Positions 12,301 through 22,444 of a stretch of DNA of 34,467 nt are shown in pieces (the first letter of the stretch is position 1; every line of letters begins with the position of its first letter). The translations under genes and the position numbers were made by a program. Below the pieces are notes generated by a model. That model was not told the origin of the DNA, did no database searches, and saw only the letters and a program-made list of their open reading frames with translations. Source of the stretch: Hofstenia miamia (Eukaryota; Xenacoelomorpha; Acoela; Hofsteniidae); assembly GCA_900660155.1 (NCBI GenBank), contig CABFPE010001077.1, positions 79,254 through 113,720 of the forward strand, written 5' to 3'.

Positions 12301-15300
12301 AATCTCAGGGATATTATTGGCAAGATTACGAGTAATTTTGTTCCTCGCAAAATTGGTAGGCAGTCTGTGTAGACTAACTGAGGATCATAAATTGTAAACG
12401 AGCATGGCAAATATTAAACTCTTGTGATCTTGCAATACGCACGCATGTTGCGGCAAGTTGCGTATTCATTACTGTTGGTTAATTTTGCATGGTCATAGGT
12501 TAATGGATGTGTTTAATATTTGAAGGCATCAAGTAATTTAGGGTTATTATTCGGAATAAATGTATAATTTAACTTGCTTTTCACCTGTGTGCATTTTCGC
12601 ATGCTATCTCTCTGCATGAACACTTAGTTAAAACTAATCATTAATTAGAAAATGATGTTTTGAAAATCATAAATATTATTATTTTTCGTTCAAAGCAATG
12701 TTCTCTGAAACTAATGTTATTCTTGTTATAGATTTCTTGAGAGGTGCGTTTGATTTTTTTCATGTGAACTTTCCTCATGCCTGTGAATTCCCTCTGAGAT
12801 TTAGTTGTTTGGCGATTGTAAATTTTTTGTTTGTCAATGACTTTTGCTTGAATGTTGTTTATTAACGCATGCACATATAAGCATAGTAATTTCATTTTTT
12901 CAGTTGAAAGATCATCCAGTCTTGAACGACATCATGGTAGTCACGTTTCTTCTACACCCAATAAATCTAATCATCCGCGATTGGCAAGGTCCGCTACAGT
13001 AGATCCAACACGAACATTTGGCATGTTGATGGAAGGCGATGACAGCGGAACGTTAGATGAACTTGTATCTCTTGAACAGTTTTTAGAAGAAAGTAATAGA
13101 TCTCCTTCTTCACGGGTATGACTCTATTTTATTTTGCATTCATCTGTTGAGTTTACTTTTTTTGCAACTCCCCTGCTCACTGGACTTAGAAGTTTAGTTT
13201 GTGCAAAAAAGCGATTGCCCTCATTTACGAAATTTATCTTGTTTTAGTTTTTAGTTGATGCTAAATAAATATGTACAATGATTGATTTTATACAACAATA
13301 TTCAACCGGCCATGTTCAAAAAAGTTCACCTTTGTAGTTGTTGTCGTGATTTTGTAACATAACAAAGAACTAAGAAGTCATTTAACCTTCTTCGACTAAC
13401 TAAAAGCTTATTTAAATGTGAAGGGAATACTTTATTGTGAAAACCCATTGAAATTGTCAGGAACAGAATAAAATGGCACTAATAAAACATTTCTAACCGT
13501 GTTTAGGCATATAAAGACAAGTTGCTAGTAGAATTTCTATAGCATTGCTTAACCCTATTTTTCACAAGGATGTAAATTTACCCCCAGACGAATTTTTATT
13601 AATAACTTTTTTGAAATCAAATTTGAAATGTTGGCTGAACTTTTCCCCACACTAAATTTAGTTTTACACATTTTCTGAAAATTTTAGGACGAAAGCATTT
13701 TTTGTCAAGGAATTATGACTATTTTGTCAACGGTGATTGACATTTATATTAATAAAGAAATATAAAAATAGCTTGGCAGAAACATAAAAACGCTGACAAC
13801 AGCATTAATAACTACAAATTAACCCTTATCAGGACACGTGATTTTTTAACCTCAAAAGGGGACATGTGACCACAATTTGGGATCAATGCAAAAATTTGCC
13901 TTTAATATCAAATTAAGAAATCATTTGATTATTCTCTAGAAGTCATTTGATTAGAAAGACTACAATGGGTTATCTGGCTATTGAATTTGAAGGTAAATCT
14001 TACAGGGTGTGCCATACAAAGATGCAAGCCTAAACGAAAATAAAATTTTCGAATTTTTAATTGTAATTTAGAAGTTAATGCGTTATTTTTCGAGAGGTAA
14101 TTCAAGCCTACGAGATTTTATTCTTAGTCAAGTCTTTTTTAAATGCGTAATCAAAATTACAGGGTGTTTCCTACATGACTATTGAATAGGCAAGTCTATT
14201 TTAAGAGTGAAAATACATGACTTTGTATTTGAACTGACTACAAATAAATCTAGAAATTGCTCTACTTGGTAATCTTCTTTATTGTAACATGGCCAGGACA
14301 ACAGCTCATTCCCCATTCACTGCTGCTAGATCTGGAGGTTTTGCATCATTTATTACAGTGCTTAAACTCCATTTGGGACATATGCACATTGAATGCACCT
14401 GCGCACGCCTTTTAATCTTGTGGGGTTCTTTGGGCAACTGCTCTGTCCAGAATGTTAGCAGTTGCTTAGTGGATGATCACATTTTAATTGTGGTTGAAAT
14501 CCAATCAATTGAAGGGAACGCAGCTATCACATTTCGTGGTCACATGTCTTGAAACGAAGTTCTGATATTTAAATCATCTCATTTTGCAAAGCAAAGTGAT
14601 ATCAATGATATCTTCTCTTCCCATGCGTTGCTGTGAACTCTAATTAGCGTGATATAGGCATGATTATGATTCAAAACAAATATTAATGCAGTGAGTTACA
14701 ATAAACTGCTGTCAACCACATTTTGTGGTCACATGTCATGATAAAGGTTAATATGCCTTATAATTTGTGTTTTGAATAGAAAAAAAACTCTGGCGAAAAA
14801 TGTTTTTTGAATTTTTTCAAACTTTTTATCCCATATTACCTTTGTGCCAAACTTCCTGTCAATAGCATTCATATATCAAAAATAAACCTGGGGTATTTTT
14901 ACACACCCCCTCCCCCTTGTTAAACCAACGTAAATAAAAAAGGTTTTGAGGATTAGGGTTAAACAGTGGTTTACCCGTTATTTTTGTTCCTTGTTCGTAA
15001 ATGTGGCAGTGGTACTGTCACCGCCCTAACCGCAGTTAGTCCCGTACTAGTTTCTAATAAAATATTTATATCACAAAATTACGTAATGGATATTGTCATT
15101 TGTAAGTCAGTAAGTCAAGTATTCCAATATCAATATGCAAATATTGGTAGTTTATTCACCGTAGATAAATCTAATGATTATCGAAGCAAATAGAAATTGA
15201 CTTTTTTTATTTTTTAAAGCAACAAATCATGGTGTACACTGGATAACATGTATATATAGAAAATGTAGGTAATGCTATATTTATGTCAATTAATGTATAT

Positions 15301-17406
15301 CCTGCGATTTAATTGATTTTTAAAATTGCAAATAATTATTAACTTGTAAAAATTTAAAGGTGTAAATTCGTTTTCAAACTAAAAGAAGAGGTCTTTTTTG
15401 TTCATAACTCATTTTTCCATGTCTTTTGTTCCACTGAATAAAGTTAAATTTTGAACAGTAGTAGTAAATGTGTGTCGTTGATTTCCAGAGTTAAGCTCAT
15501 ATCAGTGAAAGCACTTTTAGTTGCATATGAGGGAATTGATTAGAATGATAACTTACAAATTATGGTATTAGGATTCGATTTTTTCTCTCCAAGAGGAGTT
15601 TATTCTATATATCAATTATGTGTACTAAAGTTTTTCCGCTATTTTATTATTGCAATGGCCAAACTGAATCTAACAATTTTATATATGTAATTGATTTATT
15701 GTTTTTAATGAGCTATCTAAGCTTAAGAAAATGTATTTGGAAATCTTTTCCATTGGACAATGAAATCCTAGATTTGATTAAGTAAAACTACGCATCATTT
15801 TCTAAGGATATAGGAATTTGAGTACATTTGTTCACTATTTCTTAGTTTTAGTTGTTATCCGTACAATCTGTTTTAAATGTGTTGATTGATGATAGTAATT
15901 ATATTTTAACGATTCCATCAATTACATTTAGCGTCGATTCCATGAAGCTATTTTACGTGAAGATGAACAAGAACTGCGGGTTCATCTGTCGGGAGATGAA
16001 CTGGATCACGAACCGACATCTTCCAACAAACTAACTGTTCAAACAAGTAGTCAACGAAGACTGGATGGTGGGAGTTTATCCTCTACGTCACCCGTTTCCC
16101 AACATTCTTTGGAACCTTCGAAGAAAGCCGGGGTTGTCCCACCTCAAGTTCGACGCAGTATTCACTCGCAAAGCGTTGGTGCTGAACGATTGGCAGAAAG
16201 TAGTGCGTGTTTCACGACTTATACGATATATATATATATATATATATATATGCATATATACATATATACATATATACATATGTTTCAATCACAACATATA
16301 CAGCAGACATAATTTAGTTTTTGCATGATAATTCAAATAATCCCAAAAAGTTTTTTTTCACATTTTAAACTTTTATCTTTAAATTTTGCTATCAGCAAAA
16401 ATTCGAATGAGAAGAGCGTTATCTGAACTATTAAATTATATATTTTATGATTTTGTTTGTTGGGAATTTTTTTACAAAAAGCGATCTAGATATTCATAAC
16501 ATTTTAAACCATTTTTTTCGAAATTATTTTCTAATTATTGCCACAATGCGCTCTTATAAATTATGTACTCAACAAAATTCCTCTAGGAATTTACAAATAA
16601 GATATGTCAAATTTTGCTTACCCGTCAACATACTGGATTGGACCTTTAAAATACGGGCAATATATATTAACAAATTTTATTTTTCAATAATTTGAATGAA
16701 ATTCTATTGCTTGAATTTATATCATTAGCTAGTTTACATTTCTATTTAATATGATGTATGCCTATTACGAGTACCAACTGTGAGAATGAATATATACCTA
16801 CGTGTATTATAGGCCTGCTACATTTTTACCTTTTTGGGGATTTCAGAGTAACCTGACAACTGTGGACACCTGAAAAAGATGATCCGATCTTCATTTTCTT
16901 TCAATTAAATAATTAAATTACCTTTAAAAGAAATTGATTTGAAATTTTTTCAATTAAAACAGGTTTGTAAAATATCACACTTGCAAAAACTCTTTTGCCT
17001 CTCTTTGCAATAATAAATAGGAAAATTTTATTTAAACCTTTCATATTTAGAATTATATAAAATATCAAATTTTGCTTATTCGCGGTAAAGGAATTTTTCT
17101 TTTTTAAGTTTCATTTTAGGAATATCCGATGCACACCGACTGTCAACCCACGAACCACTTCTTCTAGCGCATAACGCTCCTTCATTGACGAAGCCTGGAT
17201 CTCGAAGTGCTCTTGCCGATCCCCTTAAACTTAATTCCAATGTGCCAAGACCCCAGTCAGTAGTACCATTAGTAGCACGGCAATCCACCAGCAGTAATTC
17301 CAAAGCAGACGAAGAGCAGTCCAACGCACCACATTCCGAGGAAGCGCCTTCAAATAGCGAAAAGAAAAACAGTGAAGCAGTTTGGTATGAATACGGCTGC
17401 TTATGA
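3293..17406 (+). CDS. CCDC88: CCDC88-family (Girdin/Daple) protein, C-terminal part, 12 exons
   Basis: Twelve exons, each with AG..GT borders, join in phase through 11 introns (summed length 1575 nt, 524 residues plus stop). In the partial protein, residues 1-70 are the charged end of a coiled coil (RRENEHLLKK, DHEKDRLEQQ). Residues 71-107 are basic (SKRKERP, KSFLKRAKSVMK), which resembles the basic membrane-binding region after the Girdin coiled coil. Residues 108-320 are a Ser-rich linker. Residues 322-332 read LVSLEQFLEES, the GBA consensus, with its key Phe at 328. The protein ends WYEYGCL, like the Daple PDZ ligand that ends in GCV. Family knowledge: Girdin and Daple link Galpha-i activation to actin, polarity and Dishevelled signalling. 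The N-terminal Hook-like domain lies outside the window. Identification rests on the two C-terminal motifs and the domain order; the exact paralogue is uncertain. Confidence 0.88.
3808..3831 (+). CDS. CCDC88: CCDC88 exon b, 24-nt microexon
   Basis: Acceptor ATATTTTAG, donor GTAAGT. Phase 2 in and phase 2 out, so skipping it would keep the frame. It adds an acidic run (DNMEDDE). The strong splice sites and the phase match to both neighbours support it despite its size. Confidence 0.75.
3919..4011 (+). CDS. CCDC88: CCDC88 exon c (last coiled-coil exon)
   Basis: 93 nt, acceptor CTTTTTTAG, donor GTAGGC, phase 2 to 2. It encodes DRLRNLDHEKDRLEQQI, a typical coiled-coil stretch, then breaks into SRPSDSPPLR. 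That coil-to-Pro/Ser transition matches the end of the Girdin/Daple coiled coil. Confidence 0.85.
4856..4906 (+). CDS. CCDC88: CCDC88 exon d (basic segment)
   Basis: 51 nt, acceptor TTTTAACAG, donor GTAAGT, phase 2 to 2. It encodes SQSKRKERPVSVDFSL, the first half of a basic region just after the coil. Confidence 0.82.
4941..4979 (+). CDS. CCDC88: Possible optional CCDC88 cassette exon
   Basis: 39 nt between TTTTTCAG and GTAAAT. It is open in the required phase (2 to 2), so inclusion adds 13 residues (about WASLNALITSKM) without breaking the frame. The intron before it would be only 34 nt, short for most animals but containing CTAAC as a possible branch site. It could be chance. It is not counted in the 524-residue product. 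Confidence 0.3.
4980..6322 (+). other. CCDC88 intron
   Basis: AT-rich, no repeat or coding signal recognised. Confidence 0.5.
6323..6453 (+). CDS. CCDC88: CCDC88 exon e (basic, membrane-binding-like)
   Basis: 131 nt, acceptor AATGTTTAG, donor GTGTGT, phase 2 to 1. It begins GKVWPKSFLKRAKSVMKGQK, a cluster of Lys/Arg with two aromatic residues, then becomes polar (STEDERYDLSSQ). By position and composition it corresponds to the basic phosphoinositide-binding stretch after the coil of vertebrate Girdin; that is inference. Confidence 0.85.
6814..6960 (+). CDS. CCDC88: CCDC88 exon f
   Basis: 147 nt, phase 1 to 1, donor GTATTT. The acceptor must be the TAG at 6811-6813: using the TTTTAG at 6785-6790 in this phase gives an early stop. 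The product is polar and Ser-rich and includes ATLPRKNRHVDLSSP and SSMGKSLPDVQ. No known domain is visible. Confidence 0.83.
6961..8514 (+). other. CCDC88 intron
   Basis: 1.55 kb, AT-rich, nothing recognised. Confidence 0.5.
8515..8631 (+). CDS. CCDC88: CCDC88 exon g
   Basis: 117 nt, acceptor TTCTATAG, donor GTAAGA, phase 1 to 1. It encodes TEEINKLLSSLEKPLHLKL followed by LPCQDCALLF, which contains a CxxC pair. I do not recognise this segment; the phase fit and strong splice sites support it. Confidence 0.85.
8632..9608 (+). other. CCDC88 intron
   Basis: About 1 kb, AT-rich, nothing recognised. Confidence 0.5.
9609..9650 (+). CDS. CCDC88: CCDC88 exon h, 42 nt
   Basis: Acceptor ATTTTTAG, donor GTGAGT, phase 1 to 1. 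It encodes FRVDQESASSLSS, a short Ser-rich insert that could be skipped without a frame change. Confidence 0.75.
9651..12247 (+). other. Large CCDC88 intron
   Basis: 2.6 kb. A TTAACCCTTTAACGG string near 11348 looks like one end of a TTAA-type element, but no inverted partner was found. No exon recognised. Confidence 0.5.
12248..12355 (+). CDS. CCDC88: CCDC88 exon i
   Basis: 108 nt, acceptor AATTTTAG, donor GTAGGC, phase 1 to 1. It encodes RTYGKKLGALSAVHSQPNL then RDIIGKITSNFVPRK. It follows a 2.6-kb intron. Confidence 0.84.
12904..13115 (+). CDS. CCDC88: CCDC88 exon j with GBA motif
   Basis: 212 nt, acceptor ATTTTTTCAG, donor GTATGA, phase 1 to 0. A Ser/Arg-rich start (SSSLERHHGSHVSSTP) leads to an acidic stretch and then LVSLEQFLEESN at 13062-13097. 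In vertebrate Girdin and Daple a matching sequence forms a short helix that binds and activates Galpha-i, with one Phe essential. The equivalent Phe is encoded at 13080-13082. Confidence 0.9.
13549..14962. mobile_element. Outer TTAA-flanked element
   Basis: Starts TTAACCCTATTTTTCACAAG and ends GATTAGGGTTAA, with TTAA at both borders. Beyond the terminal CCCTA, the arms share a subterminal block: left AAGG-ATGTAAATTTACCCC, and right (inverted) AAGG..GTGTAAAAATACCCC with a G-rich insertion. No transposase is seen. It contains the second element at 13819-14751. Confidence 0.5.
13819..14751. mobile_element. Inner TTAA-flanked element
   Basis: TTAA at both borders (13819-13822, 14748-14751). The left end reads CCCTTATCAGGACACGTGA; the right end inverted reads CCTTTATCATGACATGTGA. 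A subterminal motif close to GACATGTGACCACAAAATG occurs at 13861-13879 and inverted at 14530-14548 and 14719-14737, spaced like transposase sites. Inside (14280-14460, minus strand) are short Cys/His runs in shifting frames (RRCIQCAYVPNG, CCPGHV) that could be a rotted piggyBac C-terminal Cys-rich domain. That last point is speculative. Confidence 0.65.
15932..16202 (+). CDS. CCDC88: CCDC88 exon k
   Basis: 271 nt, acceptor ACATTTAG, donor GTGCGT, phase 0 to 1. The donor was chosen because it gives the phase the last exon needs. The product is Ser/Gln/Arg-rich with an acidic start (REDEQELRVHLSGDELDHE) and then SQRRLDGGSLSSTSP and PPQVRRSIHSQS. Probably a disordered tail. Confidence 0.87.
16203..17119 (+). 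other. Last CCDC88 intron
   Basis: Contains the (AT)n/(CATATATA)n microsatellite near its 5' end; the rest is AT-rich with no recognised feature. Confidence 0.6.
16225..16282. repeat. (AT)n and (CATATATA)n compound microsatellite
   Basis: About 13 TA units followed by CATATATA repeats. ORFs running through it are repeat-encoded and not genes. Confidence 0.9.
17120..17406 (+). CDS. CCDC88: CCDC88 last exon with PDZ-binding C-terminus
   Basis: 287 nt, acceptor TCATTTTAG, phase 1, ending at TGA 17404-17406. A disordered Ser/Asn/Pro tail ends VWYEYGCL. The vertebrate Daple C-terminus is closely similar and ends GCV, a PDZ ligand for Dishevelled. Here the last residue is Leu, also acceptable to class I/II PDZ domains. 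This points to Daple-type rather than Girdin-type function, though an invertebrate may have one gene for both. Confidence 0.9.
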
Positions 17407-17800
17407 AGAAATTCTCATTTCACTTGGTGCTTCGTTTTATTTAGGAATTTTATTTTTACATCTTTTGCACTAAACAGCAGCAGCATGTCTTTAAATCTTT
17501 TTTATTACTTTGATTTTCAATCGAAATTTGTGCTGCTTTAAAAACTATTCGCCCTTGATTTCCATAGAGTAGGTATTTTATTATGTTTTCGCGCAGTTTG
17601 TGAATTTGGCTGCGTTCATTTTGATCCCAGAAACTAATATTAGTTTATAATTTTGCAGTAATTAATTTGTAAATTTGCTTTTATATAAAGTTTTTTTAAT
17701 TCAACTTTGCAAGTAGCTCATTGTGAATACTTGCGTTTGTGGCCTTCTATTTATAAATTCATCAATATAGAAAAACTAAAATAATAAAATCCAGTTTATA
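17407..17800 (+). other. Probable CCDC88 3'UTR with poly(A) signal
   Basis: AT-rich sequence after the stop. The first canonical AATAAA is at 17783-17788 (TATAAA variant near 17685). The real cleavage site is unknown. Confidence 0.4.
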
Positions 17801-20800
17801 ATTGTAATATTTTATCTATTATATGTTGTGCTTGTTGCTACATGAATACGCAGTAAATTCACATAGTCCCGATTTCCGTATTAATTTCCATAGTAAAAGA
17901 TATTTGATGTTCAAAGCCCAATAGGAAATTTCTATCTATAAAAAACTTTAAAACTTGCAACAAAACTTCTGAGTTTGTTGCAATTAAAAAATGGCAATCT
18001 GAAAATCTACATATATCTTTGTGTGGTTCACAATCAATGGAATGACTTCTAAAATTTTCAAGCAGATTAATAAAAAAACGGTTGCTTATGATAATCAGCA
18101 GATTTCTATATTAGCTTTCTAAATATGAAGGAAATTTCAAAATATAAAACTTTATTTCAACATTATAATTCGTTATTAAGAATCCTTAACAATTTAAGCA
18201 AAACATTAGACAACAAAATGTTTTTACTTCAAACGTTGCCTACTTTCGATAATCTGCCGCATTGTTGTAAACTTGCGAGCCGATCATAATGAATGCGTTA
18301 GAAGTGATTATATTACAGCAATATTAACATTTAATTGATTTGAATCACTTCTTTGCCTTTAAATACTTTGATGATTAAAATTAAAAAGACAATATGAGAA
18401 CAATCGCTTACCAATTTTACATTAAATTTACGAAACAAGCTCTTTTCAGATATAAAAACTAAATTTCAAAAAATTTAAGGAAGCTATTAAAATTATTTGG
18501 TAAATCATAAAGCAAATTCAATAAAATATAGAAAAGTTAGTGAAAATTCAAAAACTAATAACTTAAATTCTTAAAAGCATTATAATTTCGAAACCAAGTT
18601 AATTTGCAGAATTGATTTTATTTTTAAACTTTATTGGATATTTTAATATTACTTTTTCATCTCATAAAAACTGCACTATTAATTTGATGGATATCATGGA
18701 CAACTAAATATTGATGTTAATGAAAATTAGTTTCATTCATATATATGTTACGCAAATTCTGCCAAAGTTATTACATTGTCACTCTTGGAAAGTGTTTGGC
18801 TGTTCTAAGTAAATCTTTGTTGGTAAAAAGTACCAAAAAATAAATGTTTTAACGATAGAAATCTTTCATGAATATTTTAAATCACAAGCATAATGGAGTA
18901 ATTGAAATATTCTAAAAATACTTTCAAGCCAAATTTCCGAGTATGGCATGATATTTGTGAAATATTGGTGTCATATTTTTCAAGAAAGGGCTGATTTAGT
19001 AATTTTATAACAAGATATAGTCAGCTACATTCCATCTTTGAAATATGAGTCACAACTGCTATATTGCAAGAAATATATAAAAATTAAGTTGATGGTCACT
19101 GCAAACTGGAACAGATCCAGTAAAGCGTGGAAAATATTCATACCTTTTGGAAAAATGCGTGTCTATGATTTGGTTTCTTACTCCTTAAATTGGAATTATA
19201 GCTGTAATGGTTGTACAATTAAGTTGCTGTGGTCGTGCACTAGTGTTGCAAGCAAAAACCATATTCATTCGCAATATAATTCTTTGTGCATTTGCTAATC
19301 ATTGAAATAATTTCAATAGTCAATTAAAGTCCTGTGCATTAAATATAAACTAAACCCAGTGGCCTGAATATATTCACTTTTTTCAATGGAAATTATAATT
19401 GTGCGCACACTTGGTGGAACACAATTATGGTTATAAACAACAAATCTTAAAGGCGTTATTTCATGTAAAATCTGATACTTGGCTATATGCTGCTCCCATA
19501 TTGGCCAATAAGATAAAACAGAGGCAAGGTAAATCAATTCAGGTTAACAAAATTTCTGTGTTGGTAATTATCTTTAGGTGTCCTAAACTTGCATACAAAA
19601 ACATACCATTGACATGGCAAAGCTTTCTAAATGTTTACATTTGGTAACAATTTTTTGTTTCTTGTAATGTACGTTGATGGGAATATGTTTTTTTAAAATT
19701 ATTGACGCTATTCAGATAAATTATCAGTTGTTAAAAATCTTAATTACTAATTGGTATGAAGATTTATAACATTAGCCAAATTTAATCACGTGCACTTCAA
19801 CATATTTATCTGAACATTTTTTATGAAATCAAATATTAAAAATTAGATAACAATAACTTATTTATACAATGGACCACATATTGATGTTCTAATTGTTATT
19901 TTTAGCAAACAGTCAAATTCTCTTTCAATAATAAGATTGCCTATGTTGATCTTAATAACTGATGATAAAAAAGGTTGTATGTTTGACTTGTTTTCGTCTC
20001 TTGCAATTTTGTATTTAAATATTAAAAAATATTGTCACAATGAATATAATACGAATTCTCTCAAACGTGACACAATTCTGGGAATTTAAAAGTGTATAAC
20101 TTTGGGTTTATATTCTTCATTCAGTATTCTGTTGAACTTTTTGACGTAGATTCAAGGAAAATCTTAGTTTAATTTTGTCCCGCGAAAATCGAACGTGGAA
20201 GCTACCTGTTTGCCACCAACCAAATTAAAAAACAGATTAGTTCGTTTGAAATTCAAAAAGTGCAAAAATTGTGACAGATACTTTAAAAAACCAAGTAAGG
20301 AAAATTACCAGACATTCGGTAGATAGAAAACTCTTAGTTTAATTTATATTAAATTAAATGATTAAATTCTAAACCTTTTCCCACTTGAAATAAGATTGTT
20401 TAATTTTAACTATTTTTAATTCGGTATTTAATTGTTTTCTAAGTTATCCGATTACTGCATTACTCATTTATATTTTTAAAGAGTATTTGTTTTTGTGTTA
20501 AGATATACCAGTTTAAATCTACTTTATTTGCTATATATTATATTTATCTTATTCAATTTAAAATAGACCCAAGCTTAAATACTCTAGACATCTGGGATTA
20601 GTATGGCATCTTCAAATTCCCAACGTCACGATTGATGTTGCAAACTAAGCTCATCCTTAGTTTAGGTTAAAATGTTAGTTTTTATTCGATTGCAGTATCA
20701 TTCCTTTTGCATATAAAGAAATTAATAAGAATGTATTCGAAAACTAAGGTCATTTATATGTAACGGCAATAATTCATTATGAATGCCCAAGGTAGAACAA

Positions 20801-20829
20801 AGGGTTATAAAATTTATATCCTCGCCATT
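17801..20829. other. Gene-free AT-rich intergenic DNA
   Basis: No coding region, RNA gene or repeat family recognised over 3 kb on either strand. Short ORFs at 19038-19298 and 19399-19647 lack similarity or paired splice sites. Confidence 0.5.
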
Positions 20830-21115
20830 TCAGTTTTTTTATATTATACGTGCAAAAATATTTTTAAAAATATCAATTTAAAAGTTTTTTAATCTACATA
20901 TTTGTTTAATGTATTTTGGTAATTCATTCCATGTATTTATAGCTGTTTAGAATTGAATTTTTCATTATTCGTTTCTTATACCTAATAGGTTCAATTCTGC
21001 GTGTGCTTATATTTTGTTTCTTGACTAATTTTGCAGCAAGAAAGTCATTTTTGTTGTATGGGAAAGTATTATTAATTATTTTGAAGAACGTCGTAAAGAC
21101 ATTTATATAGATGTA
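20830..21115 (-). mobile_element. LINE fragment, ORF2 C-terminus
   Basis: Read on the minus strand, it gives NNTFPYNKNDFLAAKLVKKQ and then, after a frame change, INTWNELPKYIKQICRLKN, the Trp-Asn..Leu-Pro signature near the end of CR1/Jockey-type LINE ORF2 proteins, followed by a stop near 20839. It stops abruptly at 21115, where a plus-strand LINE begins. The stretch 20945-21115 is repeated at 22445-22614 with a few substitutions and small indels. Confidence 0.7.
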
Positions 21116-22290
21116 TATTTAGGTGCATTGTTGTCTTTTATAGAAAGCACACGTCATCATCTAAATAAAGGCATTAGTAGCAGTGCGGCATTCCTTGACC
21201 TTAGCAAGGCATTTGACAGTCTTCACTACAAGATATTTGATAAAAAACTGGATAATTACGGATTCAGCAGCGATTCTCGCAAACTTATTACCAGTTTTTT
21301 AATGATAGAGTACAACGCGTAAAAATCAACAACACCTACTCCAACTATACAAAAACATTTAAAGGTGTTCCCCAAGGAACGGTGCTTGGTCCATTACTCT
21401 TCAACATCTATGTAAACGACATTAAAGAGTATATCAGCAACACGTGTAATCTAATTCAATACGCTGATGATATATGTATCATAAATAGAAATAGCAACCC
21501 AATCGAAGCAACAAAGCATCTTGAAAACAATATACAAAAGTTACGCAAGTACTTTATGGAAAACAAACTGACGTTAAAGGAGGAGAAAACACAGTTCATA
21601 ATCTTTCTTCCACGCAGGGTGGATGCGGTTGCAAAACAAATATCACTACATGTTTCGGAAGCTCATCAACCAATTCCACAAAAAAAAATAGTTCACTATC
21701 TGGGCGTCGAACTTGACAGCGGTTTATCATATGATAACTTCATAAAATCCAAAATACGGAAAATGGCTATTGGGATAGAATATCTAAAACAATTAAAGAA
21801 GGTTAGTAGCAGTAAAGCGCTAATAGAAGCTATTGTATTAAGTCAATACAGATATGCTTGTATATTGTTAACCAACATAAGCTCAGATCAGCAAGCCAGA
21901 TTAAATAGAGTATTTAAAAGATGTTTTCGTAGTATGTTTAACATCAACAAATTCAAGACAGGTGAAACGATACACACTTATCAATCCTGTCACCAATCTT
22001 CATTACAAAGTTCAGCAGTTTAATTTACACATACAAATCGATTAATAACCACAAGGCAGTAAGTTATTAAAAATATACCTGAAACTGAATACTAGATCAA
22101 AGAAACTGATAAACAATACCCAAATATAATCAAAATATTGGAATTTCGCTTTTTCTTCAACAGTTTGCTGACTTTGAAACAAATTTCCGATAAATATTCG
22201 GAAAGCACCAAACATAAATCGATATAAAAAACTCAGTAAGGAAAACCTACTCGCAAACCAATATGAATATGGGTATAACACTAAATGAAA
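21116..22290 (+). pseudogene. LINE reverse transcriptase fragment (CR1/Jockey-like), broken
   Basis: Encodes RT motifs in order: SAAFLDLSKAFDSLHYKIF (21128-21300 frame), then after a one-base shift near 21300 KGVPQGTVLGPLLFNIYVND, the catalytic YADD at 21460-21471, and thumb sequence HYLGVELDSGLSYDNF. The longest open piece is 21382-22023. A second frame change near 21975 leads into HLSILSPIFITKFSSLIYTY. It is 5'-truncated (no endonuclease or ORF1). The YADD is intact but the frame is not, so it is not an active source. Confidence 0.85.
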
Positions 22291-22366
22291 TGTTTGGAGA
22301 AATTACTAGCTGCAAATTATTTTTAATCTATGTCTTTTTTATTTTATTTTGTCTTTTAATTGTTTT

Positions 22367-22444
22367 NGCCAATGGAGTTTCACTGAAATGGGTCGAGTTT
22401 CTAGAGAGGGAGATGGGAAAGTGAGCTGATGGGCACAGGCTGAG
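22367..22444. other. Single N plus GC-rich 77-bp island
   Basis: Position 22367 is N. The following 77 bp (22368-22444) are G-rich and near 50% GC in DNA otherwise below about 35%. They end exactly where similarity to the LINE copy at 20945 begins. Likely a contig join or foreign/low-quality contig end. Confidence 0.6.

Larger units (their letters stand above)
13116..15931 (+). other. CCDC88 intron carrying nested transposons
   Basis: 2.8-kb intron between the GBA exon and exon k. About half is the nested TTAA-type pair described separately; the flanks 13116-13548 and 14963-15931 show nothing recognisable. Confidence 0.6.

Noticed and set aside
14289..14552. 87-codon plus-strand ORF inside the inner TTAA element
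   Set aside because: It runs into the subterminal repeat at 14530-14548; it is likely a reverse-strand shadow of decayed transposon sequence.
19399..19647. ORF containing a good donor (AGGCAAG/GTAAAT) at about 19530
   Set aside because: No acceptor in phase, no recognisable protein, and no second exon.
20830..22290. Twin-priming inversion of a single LINE (antisense 3' end joined to sense 5' part)
   Set aside because: The geometry fits, but the sense RT at 21116-22290 differs clearly from the RT of the family to which the antisense end belongs (compare 22445-23661). Two elements are more likely.
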